A stretch of 64,000 bases of DNA from contig NZ_CP085301.1 in the NCBI RefSeq assembly GCF_020700235.1, positions 2,914,001 to 2,978,000 on the forward strand, in the 5' to 3' direction. Both the position numbers and the translations under genes were made by a program. The notes under the pieces are model-generated. The model searched no databases. It was not told the origin of the DNA and saw only the letters and a list, made by a program, of their open reading frames with translations. Shown piece after piece: positions 1 to 8,396 of this stretch. Within the stretch, counting starts at the first letter, position 1. Each line of letters starts with the position of its first letter. Source of the DNA: Haladaptatus pallidirubidus. Lineage in GTDB: Archaea > Halobacteriota > Halobacteria > Halobacteriales > Haladaptataceae.

Positions 1-429
1 GTCGGCGAAACCGCCGCCGTCGAGGGGAGAATCACCCGAACCATGTCCGGCGTAAAGCCGAATCGCGGCGTGCGATTCGGCGCGTCGAGTCACGTTGCCC
101 GATTCCTGCTCTCGGCCCGCGAGTTCGACCCCGACCTTCGATTTGCGGTCAACTGCCGATTCGATGACGATGTGGAGTCCGCACTTGCAACGCTCAGCGG
201 CGAAGTCGCCGAGTTCGACCGTTCGGCGGAACCGACGGACGTAAAAGAACGCGAAGGGAGTACGATGGGGTGGGGTGCGAGACGGGCGTTCGAGTCGGCG
301 GACGAGACGCCCGTCGCCATCATCGACCGTGGCGAAGTTGGGAAAGAGGCAATCGTGAAACTACTCGCGGCGGAGACGGAAGAACTGCAACGGCGGACGT
401 TTGCGGTGCTTTCGGCGCTGGAGACGTGA
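1..429 (+). CDS. ThiN-domain protein, C-terminal part (5' truncated by window)
   Basis: The reading frame is open from base 1, so the gene begins upstream; the first ATG at 43 is internal. The 142 visible residues match the C-terminal half of a ThiN domain (archaeal thiamine-phosphate synthase type): a GASSHVAR segment, a repeated 'RFDD...' strand, then PVAIIDRGEVGKEAIVK near the end, where ThiN domains carry a conserved IxDRGxxGKE-like motif. In haloarchaea this domain occurs either fused to HMP kinase ThiD (thiamine synthesis) or behind an HTH domain in the thiamine repressor ThiR. The upstream half that would decide is outside the window, so enzyme versus regulator stays open. Confidence 0.75.
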   Translation, partial: VGETAAVEGRITRTMSGVKPNRGVRFGASSHVARFLLSAREFDPDLRFAVNCRFDDDVESALATLSGEVAEFDRSAEPTDVKEREGSTMGWGARRAFESADETPVAIIDRGEVGKEAIVKLLAAETEELQRRTFAVLSALET

Positions 430-637
430 ACGAGTTTCTCCCTCACTCCTCGCCCATCCGGTTGTAACACCGAAACGTTTCTCGGCGGTCCGCGTGCTCG
501 CCATCCGTCGTGTTCTACGTCGTTTCCGTCGTCGATGTCTCCCGCAGTACCTCGCGCTCGTCGGTCATAATGTAGTGATGCATCGCCCTGTCGAGAATCA
601 GAAGCGGAATTCGAGACGGTTGCCGATTTCGACCGCC

Positions 638-982
638 TTACGCCATCATCGCGCGACAGCTTTCCGCGCACTCCTCCAACACGTCGGCACAGACCTGACA
701 GTGGTCGTGGTCGTGCTGGGAACACTCCTCGGCGCACTCCTCGCACGCACCGGCGCAGGCCTCCGCGAGTTGCTCGCTGTAGTTAGAGTTGCGCGCCATG
801 AATCGGGCGTGCTGAGTGGTAAGATCGGCCACGTCACGGCAGAGACGGATACACCGCGCCATCCCTTCGCCTTCGCCCGCACACTCGTCGGCACACCACT
901 CGCATGCTTGGGCGGCCTCGAAGCAGTTGTCGATGCAGTTCCGCTGCTCGTCGCTCAGGTGGTCGATTTCACTGAGTGCCAT
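638..982 (-). CDS. Four-helix-bundle Cys-rich copper-binding protein (Csp/DUF326-like)
   Basis: A 114-residue protein with 15 cysteines and several His, spaced in helical CxxxC and CxxC patterns (for example NCIDNC, CEWCADEC, CAGACEECAEEC, HCQVCADVLEEC). This is the pattern of the Csp/DUF326 four-helix copper storage proteins, in which Cys residues line the bundle interior and hold many Cu(I) ions. There is no signal peptide, so it should act in the cytosol, like Csp3-type members. It stands alone between the ThiN gene and an arylsulfotransferase-like gene; no copper ATPase or CopZ lies nearby. The family call is firm; the copper role is inferred from the family. Confidence 0.85.
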   Translation of the reverse strand: MALSEIDHLSDEQRNCIDNCFEAAQACEWCADECAGEGEGMARCIRLCRDVADLTTQHARFMARNSNYSEQLAEACAGACEECAEECSQHDHDHCQVCADVLEECAESCRAMMA

Positions 983-1024
983 GGTGGGATGGTCGGGTGC
1001 GTTCGAAGAGGGAACTGTGGTTGC

Positions 1025-2296
1025 TCATGCAACCGTCTTTTCCGACTCTCGAACGAACAGCCAGAGTCCGATGAGAAACGTGAGAGATGCCACGACACCA
1101 ACCGCGAGATGCCACCCTGCCAGCCAGTACGGAAGGGAGACGACGTGCCGGGCGCTGTCGAGCAGATAGCTGAAAACGGGCAGTTTGGTCGTTCCGCTTC
1201 CCACGATACCGTTCGAATCGGACGGGTCACCCGCGGGGTATTCGCCGGGGTCACGGTCCGCCTCGTAGGGAACCGTCGGCACCCGCGCGCTCCACACCAT
1301 CGCTCCGGATTCGTTCAGTTCCACGACGCGGTTGTTCCGACTGTCGGTGACGAGCGTGTTGCCGTTCGGCAGGCGGTCGGCGTCGCGGGGCCAATCGAAG
1401 TTGATTCCGCCTGCGCCGCGTGCCTGCCACGCGGTTTTCCATCGCCCCGTCGATTCGTTTCGGTGGAGTTCGACCACACGGTCGTTTTCCGAATCGGCGA
1501 CGAGAACCGCGTCATTGGAGAGCCACTGCGGGTTGTGTTGGTAGTTTAGCACGCTCGTATCGCCGTTCTCGTTTATCACTTCGACGACTCCTTTTCCGCG
1601 TTCGATGACGAGCAGTTGGTGCGCGTTGCGAACCGAGACGAGGTACCTGTTCTCCCCGATTCTGTCCACGTCGTTGATGTGGAGCCAATCGGTTCTGGTC
1701 GGGTCTGGTGGCGGGTCGTAGAAGTCGCTCGCGTTCCACTGCCACGTTTTCGTCCCGTTCGGTGCGAGCGTGAACACGCGTTCTCTGTCCATATCCGCGA
1801 TTAGCAATTCGCCGGAGGGGAGAAACTCGGCATCGTGAACTTCGCTGTCCCCGCTGGTTCGCACCGGAAACGACCATTCGAAGACGACGTGTGGGTCGGG
1901 GTCTGGGTCGATGATTCTAACTCCTGTTCGGGCACAGGGAGAGTCGTAGGGGCCACAGTCGTCGTCGCCGCGCGCCATGAACGATGCGAGAACCGAACCG
2001 TTCGGGAGGCGAGATACGTCGTGATAGCTGTCCGCCCGTCCGAAATCCCAAACCGGCTCGCCTTCTGCGTCGAGAACAGCGATTCGACCGTCCGTGGTCG
2101 TCGATTGCACGCCGACGACGGTTTTCTCGGAACTGTTCGTCGTCGGAGCCTTCGAAATCGGCGGTGCAACCACAGCACTCACGACTAAAACGAGAACAAA
2201 ACCGACGACGGCGACGGCCATCAGTCCGGCACCGAGTCGGCGACCCGACCGGGGAATCACGGAGACCACGCGAGTACTAGTTTGATGCCGCGACAC
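1025..2296 (-). CDS. Membrane-anchored arylsulfotransferase (ASST)-family beta-propeller protein
   Basis: 423 residues. One transmembrane helix at about residues 20-45 and another near the C-terminus (about 390-412) bracket a propeller-like ectodomain with repeats such as HDVSRLPNGSVLASF, HDAEFLPSGELLIADMD and DADRLPNGNTLVTDSRNNRV. The H-D-x-x-x-L-P-N-G repeats are characteristic of the arylsulfotransferase (ASST) family, which in bacteria moves sulfate between phenols. Haloarchaeal members are numerous and their substrate is unknown, so sulfotransfer is not established here. Start chosen at the ATG just ahead of a basic, Arg-rich N-terminus; an AT-rich promoter (2297-2380) lies upstream and is shared with the divergent HTH gene. 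Confidence 0.8.
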   Translation of the reverse strand: MSRHQTSTRVVSVIPRSGRRLGAGLMAVAVVGFVLVLVVSAVVAPPISKAPTTNSSEKTVVGVQSTTTDGRIAVLDAEGEPVWDFGRADSYHDVSRLPNGSVLASFMARGDDDCGPYDSPCARTGVRIIDPDPDPHVVFEWSFPVRTSGDSEVHDAEFLPSGELLIADMDRERVFTLAPNGTKTWQWNASDFYDPPPDPTRTDWLHINDVDRIGENRYLVSVRNAHQLLVIERGKGVVEVINENGDTSVLNYQHNPQWLSNDAVLVADSENDRVVELHRNESTGRWKTAWQARGAGGINFDWPRDADRLPNGNTLVTDSRNNRVVELNESGAMVWSARVPTVPYEADRDPGEYPAGDPSDSNGIVGSGTTKLPVFSYLLDSARHVVSLPYWLAGWHLAVGVVASLTFLIGLWLFVRESEKTVA

Positions 2297-2404
2297 AATA
2301 AAATCGTGCTGGCCTTCGACCGGTTGGCAAAAATATCGCGCCTTTGATCTACTGTATTAATTGTGAAGTAAAACTTTAGCCGGTGTGCATCCCTTTGGGC
2401 ATCA

Positions 2405-2698
2405 GTGCTCGAATCCCTCCAAGACGAAGTCGAAATTACGACGCGAACCGTCGAAATTCTTCTCCTCATCCGGAACGAAGAACCGGTCGGTCTTCGGCAC
2501 GCGTCCACGGTCGCCGACCTTCCGGAACACCGAGTTAGAACGTCGTTTCAGATGCTCGAAAAAGAAGGTCTCATACAGCCGACCGACGACGGTGCGGTTA
2601 CGACCGACCGAACCGGACCGTTTCTCGATACGTTCGACGACGAGATCGAAGCCGTGCGGGCGAGCGTCGAACGACTCGGTGCCGGGATGGCCGATTGA
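2405..2698 (+). CDS. Small winged-helix DNA-binding protein
   Basis: 97 residues starting at GTG. The sequence TTRTVEILLLIRNEEPVGLRHASTVADLPEHRVRTSF-type layout (helix, short loop, helix-turn-helix, then a wing with GLIQPTDDGAV) is that of a winged-helix regulator. No ligand-binding domain is visible. It lies about 110 bp upstream of mutS in the same direction, but with a separate upstream AT-rich tract, so co-transcription with mutS is only possible. Target genes cannot be read from the sequence. The wHTH fold is inferred from pattern; I do not recognise a named family. Confidence 0.6.
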   Translation: MLESLQDEVEITTRTVEILLLIRNEEPVGLRHASTVADLPEHRVRTSFQMLEKEGLIQPTDDGAVTTDRTGPFLDTFDDEIEAVRASVERLGAGMAD

Positions 2699-2812
2699 GA
2701 CCGCCGAATCATCAGACCCGACTCATTTCTGTCGGGGAATCCACATCGTTTTATTCACGCCGCGACTCACTCCGGACATGATTTCGACTGCTCGTTTCCG
2801 GAGGTGTCCGCC

Positions 2813-5488
2813 GTGAGCGAAGGCGGCATCGTCGGGGAGTTTTTCTCGCTGAAAGAGGAGTCCGACGCGGACGTGTTGACGATACAGGTCGGCGACTTCT
2901 ACGAGTTCTTCGCCGACGACGCGGAACTGGTGGGAGACGTGCTGGATTTGAACGTCTCCCAGAAGTCGAGCCACGGAAGCAGATACCCGATGGCCGGCGT
3001 CCCGCTTTCAGAGCTCACGCCGTACATGAAACAACTGGTCGAACGCGGCTACCGGGTCGCAATCGCCGACCAGTACGAGACGGAAAACGGTCACGCCCGC
3101 GAAATCTCGCGGGTCGTGACGCCGGGGACGCTGCTCGAAACGACCTCCGCCGACGCCCAGTACCTCGCCGGAATCGTCCGCGTAGACGACGGTTACGGCT
3201 TGGCCTTCGCGGACGTGACGACCGGTCGATTTCTGGTCAGTTCCGTCTCCGGTTCGGACGCCGACTCGAAGGCGCTAACGGAACTGTACCGGTTCGATCC
3301 CGCGGAAGTGCTTCCCGGCCCCGAGATTCGCAACGACGATTCGTTCCTCGAAGCGGTGCGCGAACGAACCGACGCTTCCCTCTCGCTCCACGACGCGAAC
3401 GCCTTCGCGCCCGGAAAGGCTCGACACGTCACCCGCGAGCAGTTCGGCGCGGAAACGCTTTCCAGTCTCGGCTTGGATTCGGACGGCGGAAACGCGCCGA
3501 CCGCGGAAGTTCTGGCCGCGGGGGCCGTCCTCTCCTACGTCGAAGAGACGGGGGCAGGCGTCCTCGGGTCGATAACGCGTCTCCAGTCGTACCACTCAGA
3601 CGACCACGTCGAACTGGATGCGACGACCCAGCGCAACCTCGAACTCACGGAAACCATGCACGGCGACCGGAAGGGGTCGTTGTTCGACACGGTAGACCAC
3701 ACGAAAACCAGTGCGGGTCGCCGCCTGTTAAAGGAGTGGCTTCAACGACCTCGTCGTTCGCTCGATTTACTCCGCGAACGACAGTCGAACGTTTCGGCCT
3801 TCGCGGAGTCCGCCCTAGCCCGCGAGGAGATTCGGGAAACGCTCGGAGACGCCTACGACCTCGAACGATTGGCGAGCAAATCCGTCTCGGGGAGCGCGGA
3901 CGCGAACGATTTGCTCCGGATTCGGGACAGCCTCGCAGTCCTTCCGACCGTCACGGATTCGATTGCAAACGCGCCGTCCTTATCGAATTCGCCGCTCGCG
4001 GAACTCGCGGCTCGTCCCGACCGAGCGCAGGCGGAACGCCTGCGCGAGGAGTTGGGAGAGGCGTTGGCCGACGACCCGCCGAAAACCGTCACGCAGGGCG
4101 GTCTGTTCCGTCGGGGCTACGACGACGAACTGGACGAAATCATCGATCAGCACGAGGAGAATCTGGAGTGGTTCGACACCCTCGCGAGTCGGGAAAAATC
4201 CAGAACCGGCATCAGCCATCTGCAGGTAGACCGCAACAAGACGGACGGCTACTACCTCCAAGTCGGCAAGTCCGACACCGGAAAGGTTCCCGAGGAGTAC
4301 GAAGCAGTCAAGACGCTGAAGAACTCGGAGCGGTACGTCACCGACGAACTTCGGGAACGGGAGCGAGAAATCTTGCGCCTCGAAGAACGACGCGGTGAAC
4401 TGGAGTACGACCTGTTTCAGCAACTGAGGGCACGAATCGCAGACAACGCGGAACTCATGCAGGACGTGGGACGCACGCTGGCCGAACTCGATACGCTCGC
4501 GAGCTTGGCGGTTCACGCCGTCGAAAACGGGTGGGTGCGCCCGGAACTCGCAGATTCCGGATTCGACATCCGACAGGGTCGCCACCCCGTCGTGGAACAA
4601 ACCACGGAGTTCGTCCCCAACGACCTACGGATGGACGACGCGCGCGAGTTCCTCATCGTCACCGGACCGAACATGTCCGGAAAATCGACGTACATGCGCC
4701 AAGTCGCGCTGATTACCCTCCTCGCGCAGGTCGGGAGTTTCGTCCCTGCGCGCGAGGCGTCCGTGGGATTGGTCGATGGTATCTTCACCCGGGTCGGTGC
4801 GCTGGACGAGTTAGCCCAAGGACGCTCGACGTTCATGGTCGAAATGCAGGAGTTGAGCAACATCCTCCATTCCGCGAGCGAGGATTCGCTCGTCATTCTG
4901 GACGAAGTGGGACGCGGAACCGCGACCTACGACGGCATCTCGATAGCGTGGGCCGCGACGGAATACCTGCACAACGAAGTTCGCGCGAAAACGCTCTTTG
5001 CCACCCATTACCACGAACTGACGACGCTGGCCGACCACCTGCCTCGCGTGTCGAACGTTCATGTGGCCGCGGACGAGCGCGACGGCGACGTGACCTTCCT
5101 CAGAACCGTCCGCGACGGCCCGACGAACCGCAGTTACGGGATTCACGTCGCAGACCTCGCTGGCGTGCCGGTTCCGGTGGTCGAACGTTCCCGCAACGTG
5201 CTCGACAAACTGCGCCAAGAGAAGGCAATCGAGGCGAAAGGCGGCGCGTCGAGCGAACCGGTGCAGGCCGTTTTTGACCTTGGAAGCGGCGAGTTCCAGC
5301 GGGGAGAAAACGATTCGAGCGGTGGCGAAAGCGGAGACGAATCGAGCGGAATCGAGAGCGACGAACCGGCAATCGACCCCGAAACGGAAGCGGTGTTGTC
5401 CGAACTTTCGGGTGTCGAAGTCGCCGACGTGTCGCCGATTGATTTGATGTCGAAAGTGCAGGAGTGGCAAAAGCGACTGGAAGAATAA
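2813..5488 (+). CDS. mutS: DNA mismatch repair ATPase MutS
   Basis: Full-length MutS1-type protein (891 residues from this start). The mismatch-reading FYEFF motif lies near residue 30, the lever/clamp domains follow, and the ATPase has Walker A GPNMSGKST (about 617), then a Walker B-like VILDEVGRGT and a conserved ATHYHEL. It recognises mispaired bases and, on ATP binding, becomes a sliding clamp. Two GTG starts are in frame, at 2804 and 2813; GGAGGTG at 2800-2806 is a good ribosome site for the second and overlaps the first, so 2813 is preferred. The C-terminal 60 residues before the final helix are a Ser/Glu/Asp-rich linker. No mutL adjoins it; a peptidase gene follows. Confidence 0.97.
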   Translation: MSEGGIVGEFFSLKEESDADVLTIQVGDFYEFFADDAELVGDVLDLNVSQKSSHGSRYPMAGVPLSELTPYMKQLVERGYRVAIADQYETENGHAREISRVVTPGTLLETTSADAQYLAGIVRVDDGYGLAFADVTTGRFLVSSVSGSDADSKALTELYRFDPAEVLPGPEIRNDDSFLEAVRERTDASLSLHDANAFAPGKARHVTREQFGAETLSSLGLDSDGGNAPTAEVLAAGAVLSYVEETGAGVLGSITRLQSYHSDDHVELDATTQRNLELTETMHGDRKGSLFDTVDHTKTSAGRRLLKEWLQRPRRSLDLLRERQSNVSAFAESALAREEIRETLGDAYDLERLASKSVSGSADANDLLRIRDSLAVLPTVTDSIANAPSLSNSPLAELAARPDRAQAERLREELGEALADDPPKTVTQGGLFRRGYDDELDEIIDQHEENLEWFDTLASREKSRTGISHLQVDRNKTDGYYLQVGKSDTGKVPEEYEAVKTLKNSERYVTDELREREREILRLEERRGELEYDLFQQLRARIADNAELMQDVGRTLAELDTLASLAVHAVENGWVRPELADSGFDIRQGRHPVVEQTTEFVPNDLRMDDAREFLIVTGPNMSGKSTYMRQVALITLLAQVGSFVPAREASVGLVDGIFTRVGALDELAQGRSTFMVEMQELSNILHSASEDSLVILDEVGRGTATYDGISIAWAATEYLHNEVRAKTLFATHYHELTTLADHLPRVSNVHVAADERDGDVTFLRTVRDGPTNRSYGIHVADLAGVPVPVVERSRNVLDKLRQEKAIEAKGGASSEPVQAVFDLGSGEFQRGENDSSGGESGDESSGIESDEPAIDPETEAVLSELSGVEVADVSPIDLMSKVQEWQKRLEE

Positions 5489-5573
5489 CGCCGATTCGGT
5501 CGTGATAACTCGATCTTTATAGTCGAATTTTATGAATAAATTATATATCGGTTGAAACTGTGGTCAGCATGCC

Positions 5574-7067
5574 ATGGGAAAACTTAATAGAAGAAATTTC
5601 GTAAAAAGCGTCGGTGTCGGAGCTGCCGCATTGGCTACGATGGGCGTCACGACTGCGGCAGACGGCCGTTCACAGTTCGTCGTCACTGTCGGGGGTAAGG
5701 GCGGTCGAAAGCGACTGGAACGGTCGGGCATCGATGTTCAGGCGAGCGTTGCTGACGGCCGCGTTCTGCTCGTCGCCGCCGAGTCGAAAGCCTCGATTCA
5801 GGGAGTGAACGGCGTCAAGCACGTCGAACCGAACATCGGCTATCGAGCGGTCGGGCCGAAACTCCAATCGACCGAGGAGTCGCTCGACGAGCAGTACGCG
5901 GACGTTCAGTGGGACAAGCAGGCAGACACGACCGGCGCGTTCGAGGCGCACGACAGTTCGACGGGCGACGGCCGAACCGTCGCCATCATCGACACCGGAA
6001 TCGACACGTTCCACCCCGACCTGCGAAACCGAGTCGAACAGGGTCGACTCTTCCGCGCCGATGGAGTGTCGAGTCCCGACGGAACTCCGACCGTCGATGG
6101 CGATACGACTATCGATGCGAGATTGCCGCCGGGTGGCGAGGAAATCGAAGCGTACACCTATCTCGGTGCTCCGGCAACGCGCTCGCAGATGGCCGCGGAC
6201 GACGTTGACTCTCACGGTACTCACTGTGCCGGTATCGCGACGGCGAAACACGACGACACGGTTCCGGACGAAGACTTCGGTATCGCAGGGGTGGCCCCGG
6301 ATGCGGACGTGGTTCCACTGCGCGTGTTCTACTGGAAGCGACTGGACGATTATCAGTACGACGTGGACGACGACGGCGAGGACGAGAGCGTCTCCGTGAC
6401 GACGCTCTGGACGACCGATTTCGACATTTTGAGCGCAATCAACTACGCGGCCGAAATCGGTGCAGATTCCGCAAACATGAGTCTCGGCGGCGGCGTCATC
6501 AAAGGCGTCGCACACAAAAACGGCGAACACGTCGCCTACCAGACGGTCATCCAATCCGCCGTCCAGCGCGGAACCGTCGTGACGACCAGCGCCGGAAACG
6601 CCAGTTCGGATCTCCAGCACGAGGGTTACTACACCCTTCCGAACAGCGTTCCGGGTTCCATCAGCGTCTCCGCGACGGGACCGGACAACGGACTCGCGTT
6701 CTACTCGAACTACGGCACCAGCGACATCGATGTCGGCGCGCCCGGCGGGGGCTACGAAACGCTCGAAAAGACGCTCGCAACCGATACCGAGTGGCCGTAC
6801 CCGCTCAATCTGGTCTACTCGACCGTTCCGGCGGACTTGAACGACGGCACCGCATACGCGTGGTATGCGGGAACGTCGATGGCGGCCCCGCAGGTCGCCG
6901 GTCTCGTTGCACTCATCCGCGAGGTCAACCCGGACCTGAACGCGAAACAGGTTCAAAGCATCATCGAGAACACTGCCCGGTACAGTAACGGTAAGGGCGA
7001 TACCGACATCGGCGCGGGAATTATCAACGCGCCCGACGCCGTCGCGGAAGCGGAACGTCGCAACTGA
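5574..7067 (+). CDS. Tat-exported S8 (subtilisin-like) serine protease, halolysin type
   Basis: 497 residues. The N-terminus RRNFVKSVGVGAAALATMG is a twin-arginine signal. An inhibitor-I9-like propeptide follows (about 30-90), then the S8 domain with the triad Asp in IIDTGID (about 139), His in SHGTHCAGI (about 214) and Ser in GTSMAAPQVAG (about 433), plus the oxyanion Asn in TSAGNAS. It should be exported folded and degrade extracellular protein. It is shorter than classic halolysins and has no visible C-terminal extension. Promoter: the AT-rich tract 5508-5550 contains TTATATATC. It stands alone after mutS. Confidence 0.93.
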   Translation: MGKLNRRNFVKSVGVGAAALATMGVTTAADGRSQFVVTVGGKGGRKRLERSGIDVQASVADGRVLLVAAESKASIQGVNGVKHVEPNIGYRAVGPKLQSTEESLDEQYADVQWDKQADTTGAFEAHDSSTGDGRTVAIIDTGIDTFHPDLRNRVEQGRLFRADGVSSPDGTPTVDGDTTIDARLPPGGEEIEAYTYLGAPATRSQMAADDVDSHGTHCAGIATAKHDDTVPDEDFGIAGVAPDADVVPLRVFYWKRLDDYQYDVDDDGEDESVSVTTLWTTDFDILSAINYAAEIGADSANMSLGGGVIKGVAHKNGEHVAYQTVIQSAVQRGTVVTTSAGNASSDLQHEGYYTLPNSVPGSISVSATGPDNGLAFYSNYGTSDIDVGAPGGGYETLEKTLATDTEWPYPLNLVYSTVPADLNDGTAYAWYAGTSMAAPQVAGLVALIREVNPDLNAKQVQSIIENTARYSNGKGDTDIGAGIINAPDAVAEAERRN

Positions 7068-7200
7068 TTACCGACTCCCCACCGACCACATTTTCGATTC
7101 ACGGCGCGACCCGACGGGGAGTATTTGAATTTGTCCTCGTCCGGCCAGCGTTCGCAACAATATAAAAATATTCTTGTCGAGAAAAGAACGAGAGTATCTC

Positions 7201-8379
7201 ATGCCTCGAACGACGCGCCGCCGCGCTCTCCTGGCGGCGGGAGCCGCCGGTTTCACAACGCTTTCAGGTTGTGGTTTTCTCTCGGGTCGCCGATGTCCGA
7301 CTCGGGACGACCCGCAGTGGACGATAGACGGACGATACTGGTCGCCGCCAATACTACACGAGCGTAAAATTCTCGCCGCCGAACATTACACCGGTACGAG
7401 CGACGGGATTCTTTCCCGAATCATCTGCGCGGATCAATACGACGGACAGGAGCAGTGGGTCTACACCGTCGAAGGCTCCGGTGCGGGGATTCCACTCGTC
7501 CACGACGACACCGTCTACGTCGGCACGGGAACCGACCACGTGTACGCCTTCGATTTCGAAACCGGTCATCGAAAATGGGACTACGATGCGGGAGGCGTCG
7601 AACAGTACGGGGGTGGTGCGTGGGGACAACCCACCCTTATCGACGACTCGGTTTTCGTCGGCATTTCTCATTCCGAACATTTCAGCTCGAATTCGACGGA
7701 CAGCAGTGCGTACACCTACCGCGCCGTGGCCCTGAACGCGAACGATGGAACCGAGCGGTGGGCAAATCGGGTCGAGGGCATGCCGTTTGCCGGTCTTGCC
7801 CGACTCGGAAAATCAGTCGTCGCAGGTACCGAAACCGGCCACGTTTATCGGGTCGATGCCACGACGGGTGAATCGCTCTGGACCGCTTCTGTTGCCGGTG
7901 AGATTCGAACCACGCCCATCGTCGGAGATGGTCTCGTGTACGTAGCTACGCTGGACGGCGCAGTCGTTTCGCTCGACGCCGAATCCGCTGAAGAAGGATG
8001 GCAGTTCGATGCGCCGGGGAACATCGTGGATTTCGCCGATAGCGGAGGTTCACTGGTGATTGGCGACCGAACAGGGTCAGTTGCCGCGGTTTCCAAATCG
8101 AATGGAACCGAACGGTGGCAGTACACTGCGGAGGTAGCGGTTGCGGCCGTGGACGTTACTCCCGACGCCGTGTGGGTTCTCGACCAACGCGGAACGGTTC
8201 ATCGTCTCGACGCGGCAACCGGAGAATCGATACACCGGTACTACGTCGCCGACAATCACTACAAAGACCAGTGTGGGTGGTCGCCTCGCTCTAACCTCGG
8301 GTCGGGGATTGTCGCCGATGAAAACAATATCTACGTCACTGACCCGTGGGTCGGACGAGTGTCTTCGAGAATCGAATAG
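7201..8379 (+). CDS. Tat lipoprotein with PQQ-like beta-propeller repeats (paralogue A)
   Basis: 392 residues from ATG 7201; an in-frame ATG at 7174 would put nine residues before the signal, so 7201 is preferred. The N-terminus has RRRALLAAGAAG followed by the lipobox LSGC: a Tat lipoprotein. The rest is a series of about seven PQQ/BamB-type blades with the recurring pattern 'V(Y/F)VG...YAFDFETGHRKWDYD' and 'LDAATGESI'. These propellers act as scaffolds or cofactor-binding modules; residues for PQQ are not evident, so enzymatic activity is not claimed. It converges on a broken paralogue at 8397-10570, and a third copy lies at 12522. Confidence 0.88.
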   Translation: MPRTTRRRALLAAGAAGFTTLSGCGFLSGRRCPTRDDPQWTIDGRYWSPPILHERKILAAEHYTGTSDGILSRIICADQYDGQEQWVYTVEGSGAGIPLVHDDTVYVGTGTDHVYAFDFETGHRKWDYDAGGVEQYGGGAWGQPTLIDDSVFVGISHSEHFSSNSTDSSAYTYRAVALNANDGTERWANRVEGMPFAGLARLGKSVVAGTETGHVYRVDATTGESLWTASVAGEIRTTPIVGDGLVYVATLDGAVVSLDAESAEEGWQFDAPGNIVDFADSGGSLVIGDRTGSVAAVSKSNGTERWQYTAEVAVAAVDVTPDAVWVLDQRGTVHRLDAATGESIHRYYVADNHYKDQCGWSPRSNLGSGIVADENNIYVTDPWVGRVSSRIE

Positions 8380-8396
8380 CAATACAACGCTGTCAG

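Noticed and set aside
90..746. 218-codon open frame on the minus strand
   Set aside because: It is Arg/Ser-rich and antisense to the ThiN gene and to part of the Csp-like gene.
5670..6956. 428-codon minus-strand open frame
   Set aside because: Exact antisense of the subtilase gene, a shadow caused by GC-rich codons.
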